Shown: one piece after another, positions 59,548 through 64,000 of the stretch
Numbering within the stretch: position 1 is the first letter of the stretch
How the letters are laid out: each line of letters starts with the position of its first letter
Assembly (NCBI GenBank): GCA_013822725.1
Contig: PNKX01000004.1
Coordinates: 62,001-126,000 of the forward strand
Reading direction: 5' to 3'
Origin: Pirellula sp.
Lineage (GTDB): Bacteria; Planctomycetota; Planctomycetia; Pirellulales; Lacipirellulaceae
Length of the DNA: 64,000 nt
Position numbers and translations under genes: made by a program
Notes under the pieces: generated by a model
What the model saw: the letters and a program-made list of their open reading frames with translations, nothing else
The model's database searches: none
Told to the model about the DNA's origin: nothing

Positions 59548-60063
59548 ATGCTGCTAACGGGGTCGTATCGCCGCGCCCTCGATGACAAGCTGCGGCTGGC
59601 GATCCCCAAGCCGCTTCGCGATCAGCTTCCGCCTGACGCTCCCCTCTACCTGACGCCTGGCTTGGATGGTTGCTTGGCGATTTACCCGCAGGCGGCGTTC
59701 GCGGCCCTGGCCGACCGTCTGGCGGCGAGTTCGCCCGCTGCTCGTGAGGTACGCGATTACAGCCGACTCTTTTTCTCGCAAGCGACGCCCGCGACGCCCG
59801 ATTCGCAGTGGCGTCTGCGGGTTCCAGCCGAGCTCATCAAGTGGGCCAAACTGACCGGCGAGGCGATGATCGTCGGCGTTCGCGACCATCTCGAAGTCTG
59901 GGCGGCCGAGCGTTGGGAGGAGTACGTCGCTCAATGCGACGGGCAGTACGAGCAATTGGCGGAGGCGGCTCTCATGTTGCCATACGCGGCGCTGCTACGG
60001 CAGTCGCAGGAGACGACAGCGGAGAGTGCGCCCGCTGAGGAAGGGCGGCGGACGCCGCGGTGA
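59548..60063 (+). CDS. mraZ: MraZ transcriptional regulator
   Basis: 171 residues from ATG 59548. Two SpoVT/AbrB-like halves: GSYRRALDDKLRLAIPKPLR (start to ~25) and DSQWRLRVPAELIKWAKLTG (~85-105) followed by GEAMIVGVRDHLEVWAAERW. MraZ controls the division/cell-wall cluster. In typical MraZ the DNA-contact motif of each half reads DxxGR; here it is DDKLR and DSQWR, with the Gly lost in both. A polar tail (QSQETTAESAPAEEGRRTPR) ends the protein. Start supported by the box array directly upstream. Confidence 0.93.
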   Translation: MLLTGSYRRALDDKLRLAIPKPLRDQLPPDAPLYLTPGLDGCLAIYPQAAFAALADRLAASSPAAREVRDYSRLFFSQATPATPDSQWRLRVPAELIKWAKLTGEAMIVGVRDHLEVWAAERWEEYVAQCDGQYEQLAEAALMLPYAALLRQSQETTAESAPAEEGRRTPR

Positions 60064-60274
60064 GGTCTGAAATCTGAGATCTCAGATTTGAGATCTCAGC
60101 ACAACAGTCATCCTACAGGAGCAAAACCGATCAATTCGACGTCCCCAGGGCGTTCCAGGCGCAGGCCACAGGCTTGGGTCGCCTTTGGGGAAGTCGTCGA
60201 GCCGCTCGCGGTATGGATGCCACGGAGCGGAGGCTGAGACGCGCCGGAAAACTTCACCGGCCGCGATTCAGCAC

Positions 60275-60317
60275 CCTCTGCCAGGGTGCAAGGATGCACG
60301 TTGGCAGAGGTTTTTTT
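60275..60317 (+). terminator. Strong intrinsic terminator between mraZ and rsmH
   Basis: Outer stem CCTCTGCCA (60275-60283) / TGGCAGAGG (60302-60310), inner stem GTGCA (60286-60290) / TGCAC (60295-60299) with loop AGGA, then seven T (60311-60317). Confidence 0.92.
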
Positions 60318-60326
60318 GTGATTGGA

Positions 60327-60400
60327 GCCACCGGCTTCGCCGGTGGACGGTCGCCGGTGGAAATTTTCTCCGCGCTTCGTCCACCGGCGGAGCCGGTGGC
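60327..60400. repeat. Inverted repeat CCACCGGCTTCGCCGGTGG
   Basis: Arms 60327-60349 (GCCACCGGCTTCGCCGGTGG ACG) and 60378-60400 (CGTCCACCGGCGGAGCCGGT GGC) face each other; each arm is itself a hairpin. It lies just after the terminator, before rsmH. Near 60067-60097, CTGAAATCTGAGATCTCAG and TTGAGATCTCAG form another small palindrome. The gap 60064-60482 shows no gene. Confidence 0.75.
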
Positions 60401-60482
60401 TTTTAAAGATGGCCGCACTTCGAAGCGACAATACTCGACGCGGCGCCTCCCGCGCCTCAACGCGGCCAAGTAAGCTGGGTCG

Positions 60483-61370
60483 ATGAGCGAAGCGACCGTC
60501 CACATTCCAGTGCTGTTCAACGAAGTCCTCGAACAGCTGCAACCCGCCCCTGGCGGGATCTTCGTCGACGGCACGCTCGGCGGCGGCGGCCACACGCGAG
60601 CGCTGGCAGAGCGCGTGGGGCTTGCAGGGCGCGTCATTGCCGTTGATCTCGACAACATCGCGGTGGAGCGCGCGTCGATCACGCTCGCCGGTATGTCGGT
60701 GGCCGTCGCCAACGCCAGCTATGCCGACATCCCCGAAGTCCTCGACGAAGTCGGCGTCGCTGCCGTCGACGGCGTGCTGCTCGATCTGGGCCTGTCGAGC
60801 GATCAACTTGCCGACGCCGCGCGCGGCTTCAGCTATCTCAGCGAAGGGGAACTCGACATGCGCTTCGACCTCGACCGCGGCGAGCCGGCGTGGCGGATGA
60901 TCGAACGGCTGAGCGAGGAACATCTGGCTAACGTCATTTACCAATACGGCGAGGAGCGATTCAGCCGTCGTATCGCGAAGAAAATCGTCGAGCAGCGGCG
61001 TTCCGATCCCATTCGCACCGCCACGCAGCTAGCGGAGCTAGTCCGCTCCTGCGTCCCGCGGAGCCGCGGGCACAACATTGATCCGGCCACCCGCACGTTT
61101 CAAGCGCTGCGGATTGCGGTAAATGGGGAACTCGACGCCCTGCAGACGGCCCTCAAGCGACTCCCCGCCTACTTGAAGCCGGGGGGGCGACTTGCGATCA
61201 TTAGTTTCCATTCGCTGGAGGATCGAATCGTCAAGGAAGCGTTTCGAGACGATGAGCGGCTGATCGCGATCACGCGCAAGCCGATCGTCGCCAGCGAGGA
61301 AGAGTCGAACCGGAACCCGCGAGCGCGGAGCGCTAAGCTGCGCGTCGCCGAGCGGGTCGCCGGTTCGTGA
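60483..61370 (+). CDS. rsmH: 16S rRNA (cytosine-N4)-methyltransferase RsmH
   Basis: 295 residues. It methylates C1402 of 16S rRNA with SAM. Motifs: HIPVLFNEVLEQLQP, FVDGTLGGGGHTRAL (SAM loop), VIAVDLDNIA, DGVLLDLGLSSDQLADAARG FSY, LDMRFD, NPRARSAKLRVAERV at the end. Length is normal. It follows mraZ as in most division clusters, but a strong terminator and a palindrome separate the two, so it probably has its own promoter. Confidence 0.96.
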   Translation: MSEATVHIPVLFNEVLEQLQPAPGGIFVDGTLGGGGHTRALAERVGLAGRVIAVDLDNIAVERASITLAGMSVAVANASYADIPEVLDEVGVAAVDGVLLDLGLSSDQLADAARGFSYLSEGELDMRFDLDRGEPAWRMIERLSEEHLANVIYQYGEERFSRRIAKKIVEQRRSDPIRTATQLAELVRSCVPRSRGHNIDPATRTFQALRIAVNGELDALQTALKRLPAYLKPGGRLAIISFHSLEDRIVKEAFRDDERLIAITRKPIVASEEESNRNPRARSAKLRVAERVAGS

Positions 61371-61399
61371 CGCGGGACGGACACCCCACTGGGCCATGT

Positions 61400-61714
61400 A
61401 TGGATCAACAAGATGGAATCAGTCGCCGCGACGCGGTGATTGGGGTCAGCTTTCTGGGCGTGCTGATGGCAGCCCTCTCGGCGACGATCGTTTATCGCAT
61501 CGTCGACTCGCGGCCCCCGCGAGGTCCGCGCAAAGCGCCGCTGATTACGGTGGCTCCGCCGGCGGGCCTAGACGAGGAGTCGCAGTTCGCGACGTACGAC
61601 GACGAGGTCGAAACCGTCTCGCACGAGACGCCCATCGCCGCGAGCGTCGGCGCCGAGGTTAACGCCGGCGTCGGCGCATCGTCGCCGACATTTGTGGCGC
61701 CATCTAGTCGTTGA
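61400..61714 (+). CDS. Small single-pass membrane protein in the ftsL position
   Basis: 104 residues from ATG 61400; a GTG at 61367 that overlaps the rsmH stop (GTGA) is the alternative start. A short basic N-terminus (DGISRRDAV), one membrane helix (~12-33, VIGVSFLGVLMAALSATIVY), then ~70 residues outside that are Pro/Glu/Ala-rich and lack the leucine-zipper coiled coil of FtsL. Position after rsmH is where ftsL normally lies, so a divergent FtsL is possible but not shown. ftsI and mur genes do not follow. Confidence 0.6.
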   Translation: MDQQDGISRRDAVIGVSFLGVLMAALSATIVYRIVDSRPPRGPRKAPLITVAPPAGLDEESQFATYDDEVETVSHETPIAASVGAEVNAGVGASSPTFVAPSSR

Positions 61715-61744
61715 ACGCACGAGTCGATGGCCCATGCCGCTACG

Positions 61745-61801
61745 GCCATTTAGCCCCGCCGCTTGCGGCGGGTCGCGGGGCGAGCCCCGCGGCCAAATGG
61801 G
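61745..61801. terminator. GC-rich palindrome between convergent genes
   Basis: GCCATTTAGCCCCGC on the left and GCGGCCAAATGGGC on the right face each other around a nested CGCCGCTTGCGGCG hairpin. It lies 31 bases after the FtsL-position gene and 35 bases before the TPR gene's stop, so it could end both transcripts. No U-run is present. Confidence 0.5.
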
Positions 61802-61835
61802 CGTTGTGGAATGGCGAGCCGATAGCGACGCCGCG

Positions 61836-62840
61836 TTAGTTGTTCACCGGCGGGAGGAGCACCGGCGCGGACGAAGGCTGCGTCGCCGACGTGGGGGCAA
61901 TCCACTGTTCATTCGGAACGGCGGCGACTGCTTCGGGCGTCGGCAAGATTGAGTCGTTCGCATACGCCGTCGTCGGCGGCGCGTTGGGTTGCTGCTGTGC
62001 AACGATCGAGCGCTCGCCCTGCTGCATCAACGGCGCCGTCAACTGAGCAAGCATCTCGTGAGCGGGCTGAATCGTCGGATCAAGCGAGATCGCTTGCCAC
62101 AAGAACGGCACGGCTTCGTCGCCGAGGCCGCGGTCGTTGAGCAGCACGGCCATGTTGTAATTCGCGACCGCGGGCGTATGCACGGCGGCCAAGTGATCCA
62201 TCGCCGGCTTCATCTGATTCATCTCGACGAGCACTTTCGCCGCATTGTTGCGGTAGAGCGCTTTGCGCGGCTCGATGCGGATCGCCTGGTCGAGAATCCT
62301 CGCCGCCGCCGGCAGGTCGCCGCGGCGAGCATAGCAGAGGGCTAAGTCGTTCTGAGCGGTCGCGTTCTTCGGATGCGCCTTGGCGGCGCGCTGGTACAAC
62401 ATCTGGGCGACGTCGAGGCGACCTTCGCGATCTTCCATCCTGGCGGCGCCAAGCAAGGCGTCCAGATGCTGGGGATCCATCGCCAACGCTTTTTGATAAT
62501 GCTGCCGCGCCTGGACGACTTGCCCGTTGCGATGGCTCATTTGGGCCAACGCTACATGGAGTTCGGGAGTCGCGCTCTTCGGATCAAACGGGGCGTCGGT
62601 CGACGGCGTCGGCGCTGCCTTCGCCGCTTTCTTATCGCCGAACATGTCGGGCGAATATTCTTTCATCGAGGCGACGAATTTGCCCGTCCAGCCCGTCGGT
62701 TCGGCGGTCACGACGGCGCCCGGAGCGCCTGGCGCGCCGCCGGTGCTCGTCAAGCCGCCTGTCGCGCCGGGGCCCTTAGTGCTCGTGCAACCAAGTGCGG
62801 CGACCGCGAGCATGCAGTTGGCGAACCAGATTTTTCGCAT
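61836..62840 (-). CDS. TPR-repeat lipoprotein
   Basis: 334 residues from ATG 62840, chosen because AAGGAGGG lies about 8 bases upstream; the open frame continues 25 codons further. MRKIWFANCMLAVAALGCTS is a probable lipoprotein signal with Cys18, although the -3 residue is Ala. A Gly/Ala/Pro-rich linker follows. From ~100 to ~265 there are about five TPR units (LHVALAQMSHRNGQVVQARQ, HLDALLGAARMEDREGRLDV, NATAQNDLALCYARRGDLPA...). The tail is rich in Pro, Ala and Thr. TPRs bind partner proteins; the partner is unknown. Confidence 0.85.
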   Translation of the reverse strand: MRKIWFANCMLAVAALGCTSTKGPGATGGLTSTGGAPGAPGAVVTAEPTGWTGKFVASMKEYSPDMFGDKKAAKAAPTPSTDAPFDPKSATPELHVALAQMSHRNGQVVQARQHYQKALAMDPQHLDALLGAARMEDREGRLDVAQMLYQRAAKAHPKNATAQNDLALCYARRGDLPAAARILDQAIRIEPRKALYRNNAAKVLVEMNQMKPAMDHLAAVHTPAVANYNMAVLLNDRGLGDEAVPFLWQAISLDPTIQPAHEMLAQLTAPLMQQGERSIVAQQQPNAPPTTAYANDSILPTPEAVAAVPNEQWIAPTSATQPSSAPVLLPPVNN

Positions 62841-62920
62841 CTTGGCGCCCTCCTTGGCAGACGCACCCATGAGCCATTGGCAACGTGGCGGCTCGACCAT
62901 CTGACGAATATTCACTTCAG

Positions 62921-63520
62921 CTAATTAGACGATTCGAGCGCACCCGCTGGAGGCAGCATCGGCGGCGGCTGGTTGGCTTTGAAGCCGGTGAAGACGGCGT
63001 CGACCATACCGGCTGGATAGCCGTCGTCGCGAACATACGTTTCTTGCACGTCGCCCGGACCGTCGACGCCGTTGAGGCTGGAGACAAACTGCTGGACCGA
63101 TTCAACTCGGCCGTTGGTTCGTTCTTGATTCGCGACGCGCTGCACGTACAGCGTGCGGTACTGGGGAGGAGCTTGCGTGAGAATCCACTCGACCTTGAGA
63201 CGGCCGGCTTCGTTGAGCTGCACCCCGTCAGCTTCGAAGTGATACGGACCTAGCAAGTTCTGCCGACGCCAACCGTTGCGTCCCATGACGTCGAACGCCT
63301 CGCAAATGCCGCGTCGCGCGGGGACGATGTACTGCCGCGGCCATATCGAATTCTGGTAGTACGCCTCTTCGCACGTGTAATGGTGCGACGGCCCCGAGGG
63401 GCTACGCGGGTCGCAGCGACCGGTTCGGCAGGCGCCTTGACAAGAGCATTGCTGCGCTTGAGCAGAGGCGGCGACGATCAACACCGTCGGCAATGCGATC
63501 CACAGAGCTGATAGTTTCAT
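62921..63520 (-). CDS. Secreted Cys-containing protein, planctomycete type
   Basis: 199 residues with a signal peptide (ALWIALPTVLIVAASAQAQ). The mature start is Cys-rich (QQCSCQGACRTGRCD). YYQNSIWPRQYIVPARRGIC followed by EAFDVMGRNGWRRQNLLGPYHF is a block I recall from other planctomycete secreted proteins. The middle (AGRLKVEWILTQAPPQYRTL) could form an alpha/beta fold resembling OmpA-like domains; this is weak. It lies upstream of and on the same strand as the TPR lipoprotein, 80 bases apart, so they may be co-transcribed. Function unknown. Confidence 0.8.
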   Translation of the reverse strand: MKLSALWIALPTVLIVAASAQAQQCSCQGACRTGRCDPRSPSGPSHHYTCEEAYYQNSIWPRQYIVPARRGICEAFDVMGRNGWRRQNLLGPYHFEADGVQLNEAGRLKVEWILTQAPPQYRTLYVQRVANQERTNGRVESVQQFVSSLNGVDGPGDVQETYVRDDGYPAGMVDAVFTGFKANQPPPMLPPAGALESSN

Positions 63521-64000
63521 GAATCGATCCTGCGCGGGTCAGTTGGCCGACGGCGTACTGGTCGGCACGGCGACGGTTCGGCGGGACAATCGCCCACGAC
63601 GTCGCCTTGAAGGCGTTACCGTCGTCAGTATCGACACCAACCGGAAGGTCGCTGCCGAGCTTTTTATGAGACAGGCAGGAGTTGCCCAGGCCGCAAAGTC
63701 GCCGTTTCACGCTAGCACCGTCGACAGCGACGCCAGGCAACCGCCAACGACAACGTTGCGGTCCGTCAATCGCGTAGGGTTACAACGAAGATAACGCCAG
63801 GACGGCCGCTTGCACCGGCGGCGCCGATTCTAACGACCGCCGAAAGAATTTGTTCTGCGGCGACTTGAGAGATTTCTTTGACACCTCTGGGAATCGACCT
63901 AGGTTTCATTCGTAGTCGGTACCGTGCAAACGAAACCGACCGCAGGCGAATGCAAGCAGGCGTTCGCCGGCGAATGACTTCTCTTCTCTTGCAATGCCGG
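63521..64000. other. Gene-free window edge
   Basis: No gene, hairpin with U-run or strong repeat is seen here. Open frames on either strand have no recognisable composition or start site. The region presumably includes the promoter of the secreted protein at 62921-63520; I cannot place it. Confidence 0.5.

Noticed and set aside
60108-60944. Minus-strand open frame between mraZ and rsmH
   Set aside because: Half of it is antisense to rsmH and the rest is antisense to repeats and the terminator; no domain is visible.

Overview
The window looks like chromosomal DNA of a planctomycete, most likely order Pirellulales. The basis is the high GC content, a protein with a C-terminal DUF1559-type domain, a secreted protein with the NSIWPRQY motif, a soluble sugar transferase with a GGDEF-like front domain, two sulfotransferases, weak or absent Shine-Dalgarno sites at many starts, and many intergenic inverted repeats. 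This is inference from families; no rRNA or tRNA is present to confirm it.

Layout. 1-5.7 kb: two tandem paralogous outer-membrane beta-barrel proteins, a DUF2007-like membrane protein, a rhodanese, and a secreted alpha/beta hydrolase. 6.2-9.6 kb: succinyl-CoA ligase (sucC, sucD) and a secreted flavin transferase (apbE). 9.9-30 kb: a long minus-strand exopolysaccharide locus of 17 genes. In transcription order it holds the priming sugar transferase, a glycosyltransferase (GT) of family 4, a Wzz-like chain-length protein, an O-antigen ligase-like polymerase, GT2, a Wzx-like flippase, GT4, a nucleotide-sugar epimerase, a WecG-type GT, GT2, a DegT aminotransferase, a Gfo/Idh dehydrogenase, a hexapeptide acetyltransferase, an FAD oxidoreductase, a polysaccharide deacetylase, a sulfotransferase and a GT39-like membrane protein. 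A diguanylate cyclase is divergent from the first gene. 31.4-34.1 kb: an ABC importer with an NMT1/THI5-type binding protein. 34-44 kb: a mix of small and hypothetical genes, a second sulfotransferase, a SYLF lipid-binding protein, DoxX, GNAT, a DNA polymerase X N-terminal homologue and a second priming sugar transferase. 44.5-50.8 kb: a 2108-residue alpha-2-macroglobulin. 51.5-54.6 kb: a BlaI repressor with an M56 protease fused to a DUF1559-like domain. 55-57.5 kb: a Nudix-like protein, cysteine desulfurase and an IscA-type scaffold. 57.9-61.7 kb: a 59-residue Flp pilin, queA, and the start of a division cluster (mraZ, rsmH, an FtsL-like small membrane protein). 61.8-63.5 kb: a TPR lipoprotein and a planctomycete-type secreted protein.

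How the genes work together. The exopolysaccharide locus has the parts for Wzx/Wzy assembly of a polymer. The neighbouring dehydrogenase, aminotransferase and N-acetyltransferase suggest a diacetylated amino-sugar uronate; the sulfotransferase and deacetylase suggest later decoration. A link to c-di-GMP is suggested by the divergent cyclase and by the GGDEF-like domain on the priming transferase. BlaI plus the M56 protein looks like a sensor-repressor pair.

The most unusual non-coding signal is a set of intergenic elements built from short repeated words facing their inverted copies, sometimes nested two or three deep. At least ten belong to two related word classes, and several more use different words. 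One 22-base palindromic word also occurs inside two unrelated genes in different reading frames. Other points of note are an array of five MraZ-type boxes at exact 10-base spacing, a strong terminator between mraZ and rsmH, and paired TCTGTCGC/GCGACAGA hairpins upstream of the secreted hydrolase.
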